DNA from: Amycolatopsis endophytica
Lineage (GTDB): Bacteria > Actinomycetota > Actinomycetes > Mycobacteriales > Pseudonocardiaceae
NCBI RefSeq assembly: GCF_013410405.1
Contig: NZ_JACCFK010000001.1
Coordinates: forward strand, 1,922,001-1,986,000
Reading direction: 5' to 3'
DNA length: 64,000 nucleotides
Positions 24,857 through 33,397 of the stretch are shown in pieces; the first letter of the stretch is position 1; every line of letters starts with the position of its first letter. Both the position numbers and the translations under genes were made by a program. The notes below the pieces were generated by a model. That model saw nothing but the letters and a program-made list of their open reading frames with translations, made no database searches and had not been told where the DNA came from.

Positions 24857-25984
24857 TCAGGAGATCGCGTTGACCGACGCCAGCACCTTGTCCTGCAGGG
24901 ACTGCGGCAGCGGGACGAAGCCCTTCTCGGCGATCGGCTGCTGGGCGTTGGTGGCCGCCACGGTCAGGAACGCCTTCATCGCCTTCGCGGTGTCGGCGTC
25001 GTAGCCCTTCGAGCAGACGATCTCGTAGGTCGTCAGCAGCAGCGGGTAGGCACCAGGGGTGTTGCTGGCGTAGATGGCCTTCAGGTCCAGGGCCAGGTCG
25101 TTGCTGCCCGGGGTGCGGAACGTGGCGGCGTCCAGCGCCTTCGCCACGTTCTCCGGGGTCAGCTCGACCGCGCCGGAGCCGCTGTCCAGCTTGGCGGCGG
25201 TCAGGCCGTCCTTCACGTAGGACGACTCGATGTAGCCGATGGCGCCGTCGGCGGCCCGGATGCCCGAGGCGACACCGTTGGAGCCCTGCGCGCCGTTGCC
25301 GACGCCACCCTTGAAGGCCTTGCCGGTGCCCTGCGTCCAGGCACCCTTCGAGGCGGCTTCGAGGTAGGTCTGGAAGTTGTCGGTGGTGCCCGACTCGTCC
25401 GACCGGGAGAACACCTGGATCGGCTTGTCCGGCAGGTTGACGCCCGAGTTGAGGGCGGCGATCGCTGGATCGTTCCACTTGGTGATCTGGCCGTTGAAGA
25501 TCTTCGCGGCCACCTCACCGTTCAGGGTGAGCGAGGAGACACCGTCCAGCTTGTAGGCGATGGCGACCGGGCCGACGACCATCGGCAGGTTCCATGCCTC
25601 GCCACCGGCGCAGCGCGCGTTCGCGGCGGTCTGCTCGTCGCCTTCCTTCAGCGGCGAGTCCGAGCCACCGAAGTCGACCTGCTTGGCGGTGAACTGCTTG
25701 ACGCCCGCGCCGGAGCCGGTGGCGTTGTAGTTCACGATCTGGCCCGAGCAAGCCTTGGTGTACTCCTGGGCGAAGATGTCCACCGCGGTCTTCTGGGCCG
25801 TCGAACCCTCGCCGGTCAGCGGCGACTTGCCACCGCAGTCGACGTTGGCCTGCGCGGTCGGCGCGGTCGCCGCACCCGAGGCCGGGGTGTTGCCCGAAGA
25901 CGCCGGGTCGGAGCCACAGGCCGCGAGCACCAGGGCAGCGCTCGCCGCGATGCCGAGAGCACCCATCGGCCGCATGATCTTCAC
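24857..25984 (-). CDS. pstS: Phosphate-binding lipoprotein PstS
   Basis: A 375-residue substrate-binding protein. The lipobox LVLAAC places the lipidated Cys at residue 23 (from GTG 25984; GGAGG eight bases upstream). Phosphate-site motifs include LTGEGSTAQKTAVDIF near the N-terminus, ATGSGAGVKQFTAKQVDFGG with SDSPL, and FSRSDESGTTDNFQTYL. A low-complexity Ser/Ala/Thr linker follows the Cys. It is the first gene of pstSCAB with a two-unit PHO box about 75-96 bases upstream, so phosphate starvation should induce it through PhoP. Confidence 0.96.
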   Translation of the reverse strand: MKIMRPMGALGIAASAALVLAACGSDPASSGNTPASGAATAPTAQANVDCGGKSPLTGEGSTAQKTAVDIFAQEYTKACSGQIVNYNATGSGAGVKQFTAKQVDFGGSDSPLKEGDEQTAANARCAGGEAWNLPMVVGPVAIAYKLDGVSSLTLNGEVAAKIFNGQITKWNDPAIAALNSGVNLPDKPIQVFSRSDESGTTDNFQTYLEAASKGAWTQGTGKAFKGGVGNGAQGSNGVASGIRAADGAIGYIESSYVKDGLTAAKLDSGSGAVELTPENVAKALDAATFRTPGSNDLALDLKAIYASNTPGAYPLLLTTYEIVCSKGYDADTAKAMKAFLTVAATNAQQPIAEKGFVPLPQSLQDKVLASVNAIS

Positions 25985-26058
25985 TTCATGTCCTCCAGCT
26001 ATTGAAAGCCATTCGTCGCAACCGGACATTAGGCAGCACGGGTGGACGTGTGCCCCTG

Positions 26059-26080
26059 TACAGATGAACGAAAAGTGAAC
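26059..26080 (-). promoter_or_regulatory. PHO box (PhoP site) upstream of pstS
   Basis: Read on the minus strand: two direct 11-base units, GTTCACTTTTC (26080-26070) and GTTCATCTGTA (26069-26059). They match the actinobacterial PHO-box pattern and spacing seen upstream of phoU. Confidence 0.75.
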
Positions 26081-26199
26081 AAGGGCGCCAATGTGAGCGG
26101 AGCAACTTCACTCGAATGGGCGCCGTGTCCGGGCTGTGACCTGCGAGTACATGATCCGTGATGGAAGGTTGGCGCAGGGTTAACGTAACGGAACGGTGA

Positions 26200-27105
26200 T
26201 CACCGCTCGTACTGCACGTCGACTTCGTGCCTGGTGAAGCCGAGACGTGAGTAAACCGCGATCGCGGGCGCGTTGTCGCCCTCGACGTAGAGGATCACCT
26301 GCGGCAGGCCGCGGTCGCGCAGATGGCGCAGGCCGGCCAGGGTGAGCGCCTTGCCGAGCCCGCCGCCCTGTGCGCCGGGGTCGACGCCGACGACGTAGAC
26401 CTCACCGGTCTCCCGGCCGCCGAAGCGGTGCGGGTTGGCCGGGTGCACCTTCGTCCAGTGGAAGCCCAGCAGCTTGCCCGCGGTGTCCTCGGCGAGGAAG
26501 AAGCCGTCCGCGTCGAACCAGTCCGCGGCCTCCTCGGCGCGCAGGTCGGCGACGGTGAGGCGGCCCTGCTCCGGGTGCCAGTCGAAGGCGCGGGCGTTGA
26601 CCTCGATGACGGCCTGCTCGTCCTGGCCGGGCACGAAGGTGCGCAGCGAGACGCCCTCCGGCAGCGTGGGCTCCGGCCAGTCCGGGTCGACGGCGGTGCG
26701 CATGATCAGCAGTTCGCGGGCGCGCGAGAAACCCGCTCGCTCGGCGATGGCGGCCGCGCCGGGGTGGTCGCCGTGGGCCCACAGCCGCACGGTCGCCTCG
26801 CCCGCCCGGTCGACCAGCGCGGACAGCATCTCGCTGCCGACGCCCCGGCGCCGGTGGTCCGGCCGCACGACCAGCTCGGCGACCTGACGGCCGAAGGCGT
26901 CCCCGGCGACGTCGAGGTGCCCGTACCCGGCCAGTACGCCGTCGGCGCGGCCCAGCAGGTGGAGCCCGGTGGCGAACTCGCCCGGCAACGCGCCGCCGGG
27001 CGGGAGGTCCGGCCGCCCGTCCTCGTCGCGGGCGGCGGCCAGCAGCTCACGCACCTCACGCGTGGTCGCTTCGTCCAGTTCGTCCACCCACACGACAGTC
27101 AGCAT
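26200..27105 (-). CDS. mshD: Mycothiol synthase MshD
   Basis: About 301 residues with two GNAT domains. The enzyme acetylates Cys-GlcN-Ins in the last step of mycothiol synthesis. The N-terminal GNAT half has AELVVRPDHRRRGVGSEMLS. The active C-terminal half has GEVYVVGVDPGAQGGGLGKAL and LYVEGDNAPAIAVYSRLGF (acetyl-CoA and substrate contacts). Start ATG 27105; GTG 27114 is an alternative, and neither has a good RBS. It lies 20 bases after glnR on the same strand, as in mycobacteria. Confidence 0.94.
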   Translation of the reverse strand: MLTVVWVDELDEATTREVRELLAAARDEDGRPDLPPGGALPGEFATGLHLLGRADGVLAGYGHLDVAGDAFGRQVAELVVRPDHRRRGVGSEMLSALVDRAGEATVRLWAHGDHPGAAAIAERAGFSRARELLIMRTAVDPDWPEPTLPEGVSLRTFVPGQDEQAVIEVNARAFDWHPEQGRLTVADLRAEEAADWFDADGFFLAEDTAGKLLGFHWTKVHPANPHRFGGRETGEVYVVGVDPGAQGGGLGKALTLAGLRHLRDRGLPQVILYVEGDNAPAIAVYSRLGFTRHEVDVQYER

Positions 27106-27125
27106 GCAGTCCACGCTAACCCGGT

Positions 27126-27896
<771 letters not shown>

Positions 27897-27980
27897 CTAG
27901 TTCGTAGCCTTGAGCGCCCCTGGTCTTAGCGGACAAGGCTAACGGGTGAACAGGGGAAAACCACCTGCTCTGCAGCCACC

Positions 27981-28005
27981 GTCACAGTGACGTCACACTG
28001 GTGAC
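27981..28005. promoter_or_regulatory. Double GTCAC/GTGAC palindrome in the glnR-lmeA divergent region
   Basis: Two adjacent dyads: GTCAC-A-GTGAC (27981-27991) and GTCAC-ACTG-GTGAC (27992-28005). They lie about 55-80 bases before lmeA and about 100 bases from the glnR start. Four half-sites in 25 bases indicate an operator; the regulator is unknown. Confidence 0.5.
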
Positions 28006-28058
28006 CCATAGCCTCGGGCTGTCCAGAACCCGGACTCGAGACAGAACGGACGCGAGAA

Positions 28059-28967
28059 GTGAGCAGACCTGCGACCCAGGACCGAGCCGTGCCACCCGCG
28101 GGTTCCCGCCGCCGTGGACGCCGTGCCCGGCGCATCGTCATCAGCCTCGTCGTCCTCCTCGCGGTGCTGGTCGGGGCCGATTTCGGGCTCGCGGCGTTCG
28201 CCGAGCACACGGTGTCGCAGAAGGCGCGGGAGCAACTGAGCCTGACCGACGACCCGTCGGTGGCCATCCACGGCTTCCCGTTCACCACGCAGGCGATCGG
28301 CGGCGAGTACGGCCACATCTCGCTGTCCGCGTCCGGCGTGCCCATCGAGGACCTGCAGGACGTCGGCGTGACGGCCGACCTCTACGACGTCACCGCGCCG
28401 CTGTCCGACCTGGTCGAGGGCAACACCGACGCCATCCTGATCGGGCGGCTGGAGGCGCAGGTCACGCTGAAGGTCAGCGACATCAACAAGGTCGACCCGC
28501 TGACCAAGGTCGAGGACCTGCGGATCGAGCCGTCGAGCATCGACTACGTGGAGACCGGCCAGGACAGCGAGAGCGGCACCGACAACGGCTCCGACGGGCA
28601 GCAGGGCCAGGACGGCACCGGCGAGGAGGACAAGGACCAGTCCAAGGCGGGCGTCCGCATCTCCGGGTACGTGCAGATCGCGGGCCAGCGCATCGAGATC
28701 TTCTGCTTCGCGATGATCGAACTGCACGGTACGCAGATCGACATCGTGCCCAAGCGGCTGCAGTACGGGAATGACAAGGAGACCACCGTTGTTCCCGAAG
28801 CAGTGCAGCAAGCCCTGCTGCCGAACTTCAAGGCCACGATCGACACCGGCAACCTGCCGTTCGAGGTGACGCCCACCGCGGTGTCCGTGAACAGCGGGTC
28901 GGTCACCATCAAGGGCGAGGCCAAGAACGTGACGTTCAGCGGGGCGACCAGCTCGACCGGAGGGTGA
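28059..28967 (+). CDS. lmeA: LmeA-like DUF2993 envelope protein
   Basis: A 302-residue protein with a basic N-terminus and one signal-anchor helix (about 28-46, IVISLVVLLAVLVGADFGLA). A DUF2993 domain follows, with an inserted Gly/Asp/Gln-rich acidic stretch at about 168-195. Motifs are VAIHGFPFTTQAIGGEYGHI and LPFEVTPTAVSVNSGSVTIKG. Mycobacterial LmeA (Rv0817c neighbourhood) is a periplasmic phosphoinositide-binding protein needed for mannan chain elongation of lipomannan. Gene order (glnR, lmeA, thioredoxin, sulfurtransferase) matches. Function here is inferred from family and synteny. Confidence 0.82.
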   Translation: MSRPATQDRAVPPAGSRRRGRRARRIVISLVVLLAVLVGADFGLAAFAEHTVSQKAREQLSLTDDPSVAIHGFPFTTQAIGGEYGHISLSASGVPIEDLQDVGVTADLYDVTAPLSDLVEGNTDAILIGRLEAQVTLKVSDINKVDPLTKVEDLRIEPSSIDYVETGQDSESGTDNGSDGQQGQDGTGEEDKDQSKAGVRISGYVQIAGQRIEIFCFAMIELHGTQIDIVPKRLQYGNDKETTVVPEAVQQALLPNFKATIDTGNLPFEVTPTAVSVNSGSVTIKGEAKNVTFSGATSSTGG

Positions 28968-28974
28968 TGCGCTG

Positions 28975-29409
28975 ATGACGGGCGTGTGGGTGGTGCTCGG
29001 CACGCTGGTGGTCGCCGGGATAGCCGGTGCCGTGCTCAGGGCCCGCAACGGGCGGGTGCGAGCGGCCCGGCGGAGTCCCGCGAGCGACCTGCCCGAGCCG
29101 GTCGCCACGGCGCTCGACACCGGCGCGCAGGTCACCCTGGTGCAGATCTCCACCACGTTCTGCACCCCGTGCCGGCACACCCGCGCCCTGCTCGGCCCGC
29201 TGGCCGAGCGCACCGACGGGCTGAACCACGTCGACCTCGACGTGACGAACCAGCCCGAGGTCGCCCAGGCGCTGGGTGTGCTGCGCACGCCCACCACGAT
29301 CGCCTTCCGCGCCGACGGCACCGAACTGCTGCGTGTCGGCGGCGTGCCCAAGCGCGAGACCCTGATCGAGGCATTGCGGCCGCATCTGACGGCGCGGGTC
29401 GGTGACTAG
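28975..29409 (+). CDS. Thioredoxin-like protein (ThiX-type) with membrane anchor
   Basis: A 144-residue protein. One N-terminal hydrophobic helix (GVWVVLGTLVVAGIAGAVL) precedes a thioredoxin fold, with active site CTPC in TTFCTPCRHTRALL and the cis-Pro region LRTPTTIAFR. It starts 7 bases after the lmeA stop, with GGAGGG just upstream. Synteny with mycobacterial thiX beside cysA2 and sseC2 suggests a role in sulfur or redox metabolism. The anchor topology would leave the domain cytosolic if the N-terminus faces out, or exported if it is a signal anchor; the sequence alone does not decide. Confidence 0.88.
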   Translation: MTGVWVVLGTLVVAGIAGAVLRARNGRVRAARRSPASDLPEPVATALDTGAQVTLVQISTTFCTPCRHTRALLGPLAERTDGLNHVDLDVTNQPEVAQALGVLRTPTTIAFRADGTELLRVGGVPKRETLIEALRPHLTARVGD

Positions 29410-29420
29410 GGACTTGTCGT

Positions 29421-29561
29421 GAGTGGTTTGCGTGGCGGTGCGGGTGGCGACCCCTCCCGCCTGCCCACCACCGCCCTCGACGGACGCGCTCCGCGCGACC
29501 CCGCTGAACCAAACCCGCGGCGGTGCCAGCGCACGGCCCACAGCAAGCGGCTCCGCCGCTG
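29421..29561 (+). repeat. Dispersed post-stop repeat, copy B (long form)
   Basis: This starts 12 bases after the thioredoxin-like gene stop. Its right 80 bases (29481-29560) match copy C (34170-34249) at 79 of 80 positions, ending in CAGCAAGCGGCTCCGCC. The left end (GGTTTGCGTGGCGGTGCGGG) resembles copies A, C and D. Confidence 0.8.
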
Positions 29562-29676
29562 AGGAAAGACGGTCAGGCTGCTGACCAGGGCGGATTTTCT
29601 TTCCCGGATCACGGGAATGCTCTCACTGGGTGGACACGCTTCCCGCTTTCAGGGACATCCGGGTAGCCTGGCGCAC

Positions 29677-29760
29677 GTGTCCAGGCTGCCCCTCACTCTG
29701 CTGACGCAACGTCGCGCGGTCGACTTGTGTCGCGTCCGCAGCAGCCTGTGTCCGGCCTAG
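29677..29760 (+). CDS. Cysteine-containing leader peptide (uORF) of the sulfurtransferase operon
   Basis: A 27-residue open frame from GTG 29677 to TAG 29758-29760. The peptide contains the pattern RRAVDLCRVRSSLCPA near its C-terminus. Short actinobacterial leader peptides of the form RR-x-VDL-C/x-RV...LC are known upstream of sulfur-assimilation genes, where ribosome stalling at Cys codons senses cysteine supply. Here it lies 82 bases before a DUF4395-rhodanese-DUF1416 operon, with two hairpins in between. Recognition rests on the pattern and position; translation is not shown. Confidence 0.75.
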   Translation: MSRLPLTLLTQRRAVDLCRVRSSLCPA

Positions 29761-29824
29761 CGGATCGTTCTCCGCTCCTGTCCAGCCGGTAGTACCCCCG
29801 TTCGACGCGCGCGCTCCCGCGCGC
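29760..29824 (+). promoter_or_regulatory. Candidate attenuator region after the leader peptide
   Basis: Two small hairpins follow the leader stop: GCGGA/TCCGC (29760-29775) and GCGCGCG/CGCGCGC (29807-29824). The second ends 10 bases before the AGGGAGG RBS of the DUF4395 gene, so it could sequester ribosome binding or compete with another fold as the ribosome stalls. This is inference from layout. Confidence 0.4.
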
Positions 29825-29841
29825 CCCGCCAGGGAGGTGAC

Positions 29842-30273
29842 ATGTCAGCAGGTCCAGCCGTGGATCCCCGCGGGCCCCGCTTCGCCGCCACCGTGACCAC
29901 GGTCGTGCTCGCGGTGGTTCTCATCACGGGATGGTGGCCGCTGCTGGCCGTGCAGACGGTCGTGTTCGCGATCGGCGCGTTCGTCGGACTGAAGCCGGCG
30001 CCCTATTCGCTGCTCTACCGCTACCTGGTGGCGCCGCGGCTCGCGCCGACGTCCGAGCGGGAGGACGCGGCACCGCTGCGGTTCGCCCAGGCGGTCGGGT
30101 TCGTGTTCGCGCTGGTCGGCACGGTCGGCTACGCGACCGGCATCACCGCGCTGGGCATCGTCGCGACGGCGTTCGCGCTGTTCGCGGCGTTCCTCAACGC
30201 GGCCTTCAACTTCTGCCTCGGCTGCGAGATGTACCTCCTGATCCGGCGCGTGACGCCGAGCCAGGCTTCCTGA
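29842..30273 (+). CDS. DUF4395 membrane protein
   Basis: A 143-residue protein with four transmembrane helices. The DUF4395 features are DPRGPRFAATVTTVVLAVVL, the central KPAPYSLLYRYLVAPRL and the C-terminal FNFCLGCEMYLLI with a CxxC motif. It has a strong RBS (AGGGAGGTGAC) and is the first structural gene after the cysteine leader peptide. DUF4395 proteins often pair with rhodaneses and thioredoxins. Sulfur-compound transport or membrane thiol handling is plausible but unproven. Confidence 0.85.
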   Translation: MSAGPAVDPRGPRFAATVTTVVLAVVLITGWWPLLAVQTVVFAIGAFVGLKPAPYSLLYRYLVAPRLAPTSEREDAAPLRFAQAVGFVFALVGTVGYATGITALGIVATAFALFAAFLNAAFNFCLGCEMYLLIRRVTPSQAS

Positions 30274-30311
30274 CGAGTCCACCCACGAAGAAGAAAGCGA
30301 GTACTGCTCTC

Positions 30312-31151
30312 ATGAGCCGTGAAGACGTCCTGGTGACCACGCAGTGGGCCGAGGAGAACCTGAACACCCCCGGCGTCGTCTTCGCCGAGGTGGACGAGGA
30401 CACCACCGCCTACGACGGCGGCCACATCCGCGGCGCGGTCAAGATCGACTGGAAGACCGAGCTGCAGGACCCGGTCCGCCGCGACTTCGTCGACAAGGCC
30501 GGCTTCGAGGCCCTCCTGTCCGAGAAGGGCATTTCCAACGACGACCTCGTGGTCCTCTACGGCGGCAACAACAACTGGTTCGCGGCGTACGCGTACTGGT
30601 ACTTCAAGCTCTACGGCCACGGCAACGTCAAGCTGCTCGACGGTGGCCGCAAGAAGTGGGAGCTGGACGGCCGCGAGCTGACCTCGGACGAGGTCAAGCG
30701 CGACCGCACCAGCTACGTCGCCAAGGAGCCGGACACCTCGATCCGCGCGTTCCGCGACGAGGTCGTCGACGCGATCGGCGCGAAGAACCTGGTCGACGTC
30801 CGCTCGCCGGACGAGTTCTCCGGCAAGCTGCTGGCCCCGGCGCACCTGCCGCAGGAGTCCGCGCAGCGCGGCGGCCACATTCCGACGGCGCTGAACGTGC
30901 CGTGGGCCAAGACCGCGAACGAGGACGGCACCTTCAAGACCGCCGAGGAGCTCAAGGAGCTCTACGCGGAGGCCGGCCTGGACACCGGCAAGGCGACCAT
31001 CGCCTACTGCCGGATCGGTGAGCGCTCCAGCCACACCTGGTTCGCGCTGCGTGAGCTGATCGGGCTCGAGGACGTGAAGAACTACGACGGTTCGTGGACC
31101 GAGTACGGCTCGCTGGTCGGCGTGCCGGTGGAAACCGGAACGGGGAAGTGA
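30312..31151 (+). CDS. Thiosulfate/mercaptopyruvate sulfurtransferase (CysA2/SseA-type rhodanese)
   Basis: A 279-residue protein of two rhodanese domains. The inactive N-terminal half contains HIRGAVKIDWKTELQDP and VLYGGNNNWFAAYAYW. The catalytic half has NLVDVRSPDEFSG, GHIPTALNVPW and the active-site loop AYCRIGERSSHTWF with nucleophilic Cys. It transfers sulfane sulfur from thiosulfate or 3-mercaptopyruvate to thiol acceptors. Start ATG 30312; the longer open frame overlaps the previous gene and is rejected. It is in the same operon as DUF4395 and DUF1416 and is probably controlled by the leader peptide. Confidence 0.94.
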   Translation: MSREDVLVTTQWAEENLNTPGVVFAEVDEDTTAYDGGHIRGAVKIDWKTELQDPVRRDFVDKAGFEALLSEKGISNDDLVVLYGGNNNWFAAYAYWYFKLYGHGNVKLLDGGRKKWELDGRELTSDEVKRDRTSYVAKEPDTSIRAFRDEVVDAIGAKNLVDVRSPDEFSGKLLAPAHLPQESAQRGGHIPTALNVPWAKTANEDGTFKTAEELKELYAEAGLDTGKATIAYCRIGERSSHTWFALRELIGLEDVKNYDGSWTEYGSLVGVPVETGTGK

Positions 31152-31153
31152 CG

Positions 31154-31462
31154 ATGAGTGCTGACGGTTGCGGCGCGCCGGTCCAGACGGCGACGCCCGC
31201 GGACATCGACACGAACGGGCAGGTCGTGGTGGCCGGCAAGGTCACCGGCGGTGACGGCCCGGTCGGCGGTGCCTACGTGCGCCTGCTCAACGGCGACGGC
31301 GACTTCGCGGGCGAGGTCCAGGCTTCCCCGGAGGGCGACTTCCGGTTCTACGCCGCGCCCGGCGCGTGGACGGTGCGTGCCCTGCACCGCACGGGCAACG
31401 GCGAGGCCGCGGTGACGGCCGAGGGCCCCGGCCTGCACCAGGTCGCGATCTCGGTCGGCTGA
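31154..31462 (+). CDS. DUF1416 protein (SseC-type)
   Basis: A 102-residue beta-rich protein that starts two bases after the sulfurtransferase stop. Landmarks are MSADGCGAPVQTATP at the N-terminus with one conserved Cys, VVVAGKVTGGDGPVGGAYVRL and FRFYAAPGAWTVRALHR, a transthyretin/carboxypeptidase-regulatory-like fold. The equivalent SseC2 follows CysA2 in mycobacteria, so a role alongside the sulfurtransferase is likely; its biochemical activity is unknown. Confidence 0.9.
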   Translation: MSADGCGAPVQTATPADIDTNGQVVVAGKVTGGDGPVGGAYVRLLNGDGDFAGEVQASPEGDFRFYAAPGAWTVRALHRTGNGEAAVTAEGPGLHQVAISVG

Positions 31463-31471
31463 TCTCCGCTC

Positions 31472-31508
31472 CGGACGGCCCCTGCCCGACGCGGGCGGGG
31501 GCCGTCCG
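31472..31508. terminator. Bidirectional terminator between DUF1416 and MerR genes
   Basis: A 17-base-pair stem with one mismatch (left arm 31472-31488, right arm 31492-31508) and a three-base loop. It separates two convergent genes whose stops are at 31462 and 31509. Confidence 0.85.
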
Positions 31509-31889
31509 TCATTGCAGGAGCCCGGCGGTGCCCTCCCGCAGTTTCGGGCAGGTGCCGACCGGGTCCTCGCGCGGGCAGGTCAGGAAGTGGTGCAGGAACT
31601 CCGACGCCCGCGCCAGCACGGCCTGCTGTGCTTCGATGGCGGTCAGCCGGGACCGCACCGCGGCGCGCCAGTCGTCGCCGCCCTGCACGATCGTGGTGAT
31701 CTCGGACAGGCTGAGCAGGCCGGTGTCCCGCAGGAGCTTCGCGACGGCCAGCCGGTGCAGCTCGTCCTCCGAGTAGACCCGCCGCCCCGAGCGGCGTGCC
31801 GCAGGCCGCACCACGCCGCGCTCGTCCCAGTACCGGAGCGCGGACACCGCGATCCCGAGTTTCGCCGCCGCGTCACCGATCGACCACAT
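31509..31889 (-). CDS. MerR-family transcriptional regulator
   Basis: A 126-residue protein. N-terminal MerR winged helix: WSIGDAAAKLGIAVSALRYW, DERGVVRPA and RRVYSEDELHRLAVAKLLRD. A dimerisation coiled coil (about 75-110) follows, then a short C-terminus with two Cys (FLTCPREDPVGTCPKL). The SoxR-type four-cysteine cluster is absent. It is divergent from an MFS drug-efflux-type gene, with a perfect dyad between them, so it probably controls that exporter. Inducer is unknown. Confidence 0.9.
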   Translation of the reverse strand: MWSIGDAAAKLGIAVSALRYWDERGVVRPAARRSGRRVYSEDELHRLAVAKLLRDTGLLSLSEITTIVQGGDDWRAAVRSRLTAIEAQQAVLARASEFLHHFLTCPREDPVGTCPKLREGTAGLLQ

Positions 31890-31900
31890 GCCAGGGAGTT

Positions 31901-31922
31901 GACCTCAACCCGGCTTGAGGTC
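31901..31922. promoter_or_regulatory. MerR operator dyad in the divergent promoter
   Basis: A perfect inverted repeat GACCTCAA-N6-TTGAGGTC in the 46-base gap between the MerR gene and the MFS gene. The CCTCAA/TTGAGG core is close to SoxR-type MerR boxes. A TTGACC hexamer overlaps the left arm, as expected for a long-spacer MerR promoter. Confidence 0.75.
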
Positions 31923-31935
31923 GCAAGCTTCCGCG

Positions 31936-33266
31936 GTGACCGAAACGAAAATCGTTGCCAACCGCGTGCTGCTGGCCGCGGTGTACCTCGCGTCCTTCAT
32001 GGCCCTGCTCGACGCCAGCGTGGTCACGGTCGCCCTGCCGACCGTCCAGCGCGACTTCGGCGGCCCGCTGGCGAATCTGCAGTGGGTGTTCGACGGCTAC
32101 ACCCTCGCCCTCGCGACGGCGATGCTCAGCGGCGGCGTGCTCGGCGACCGGTTCGGCCGCAGGCGCGTCTTTCTTGCCGGGCTCGCGTTGTTCACGGTGG
32201 CCTCCCTCGCGTGCGCGCTCGCGCCGGGCATCGGCTGGCTGGTCGCGGCACGGATCGTGCAGGGCGCCGCCGCGTCGGTCCTCATCCCGGGCGGGTTGTC
32301 GCTGCTCGCGCAGGCATTTTCCGAACCGGCGAGGCGGGCGCGGGCGCTCGGTCTCGGCGCCGTGATCGGCGGTCTGGCGTTCGTGGCCGGACCGCTGCTC
32401 GGCGGCCCGCTCACCGAAACCTTCGGCTGGCAGAGCATCTTCCTGATCAACCTGCCGCTCGGCGCCGTCGCCCTCGTGCTGGGCGTCCGCGGGATCACCG
32501 AGTCCGCCGATCCGTCGAGGCCCGGCCTCGACCCGGTCGGTCAGGTCCTCGCGATCGCCTGGACCGGGCTGCTCGTCTACGCCGTGATCGAGGCGGGCCA
32601 CGCCGGATGGTCCGCGCCGCGGGTGGTCGGCTGCCTCGCCGCGGCCGCGGTGTGCCTGGCCGCCTTCCTGGTCGCGGAGAGCCGGGGGCGCAGCCCGATG
32701 CTGCCGCTGACGTTCTTCCGCGACGGCGATTTCGCGGTCGTCAACCTCGCGTCCTTCGTGCTCGGGGCCGCCTCCTACGGCGGGTTCTTCCTGCTCTCGC
32801 TCTACCTGCAGGGACCGCGCGGCGCGTCGGCGACCGAAGCCGGGTTGTGGTTCCTGCCGCTGGTGCTCGCCACCTCCGCGATGGGCGCGGTCAGTGGCCG
32901 GGTGTCGCGCCGGATCGGGCTGCTCGCCGGTTACCCGTTGTGCGCAGCCGGGTTGCGGGCTCGGTCGTGCTGGACGCCACCACCCCGGTCGCGGTCGTCG
33001 CGGTGCTGTTCCTGGTGATGGGCGCCGGGATGGGGCTCGCGCTGCCCGCGACCAACCTGGTCGCGCTGGCCGCGGTGCCGCCGGAGCGGTCCGGGGTCGC
33101 GTCGGCGACGGTCAACGCCGCCCGGCAGACCGGGACCGCGCTCGGAGTCGCCGTGCTCGGCACGATCGTGGCGTCCAGCGGGCGGATCACCACCGGGCTC
33201 GTCGTCGCCGGGGTGGCCACCCTCGCCGTGAGCGTGGTGCTCGCCACGCGGATGCGGGGCGAGTGA
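31936..33266 (+). pseudogene. MFS drug-resistance transporter (DHA2-type), frameshifted
   Basis: A 14-helix-type MFS gene starting at GTG 31936. Signatures: SFMALLDASVVTVALPTVQ, GRRRVFLAGLALF and LIPGGLSLLAQAF. The frame runs intact to about base 32955 (GYPLCAAGL), then enters nonsense ending at 33018. The remaining C-terminal sequence (AGSVVLDATTPVAVV ... PATNLVALAAVPPERSGVAS) continues in the frame two bases later to TGA 33264-33266. A single lost base, or a loss of 3n+1, restores one reading. Either a true inactivating mutation or a sequencing indel. MerR control is likely. Confidence 0.85.
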
Positions 33267-33295
33267 AGTGCCTGGCAGCGGCTATCCTGCTGAAC

Positions 33296-33394
33296 GTGGA
33301 GATCCTGTTTACGACGCTGTTGGTGCTCGCCGCCATCGCGATCCTCTGGTTCACCGTGTACGTCGTCTACCGGCTGTACGCCGACCAGCGCTGA
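33296..33394 (+). CDS. Very small single-span membrane protein
   Basis: A 32-residue frame from GTG 33296 to TGA 33394, three bases before the nitrobindin-like start, so translational coupling is possible. It is almost entirely one hydrophobic helix (LFTTLLVLAAIAILWFTVYV) followed by YRLYADQR. The codon positions look coding and the peptide is membrane-like. No clear RBS is visible. Function is unknown. Confidence 0.5.
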   Translation: MEILFTTLLVLAAIAILWFTVYVVYRLYADQR

Positions 33395-33397
33395 CCG

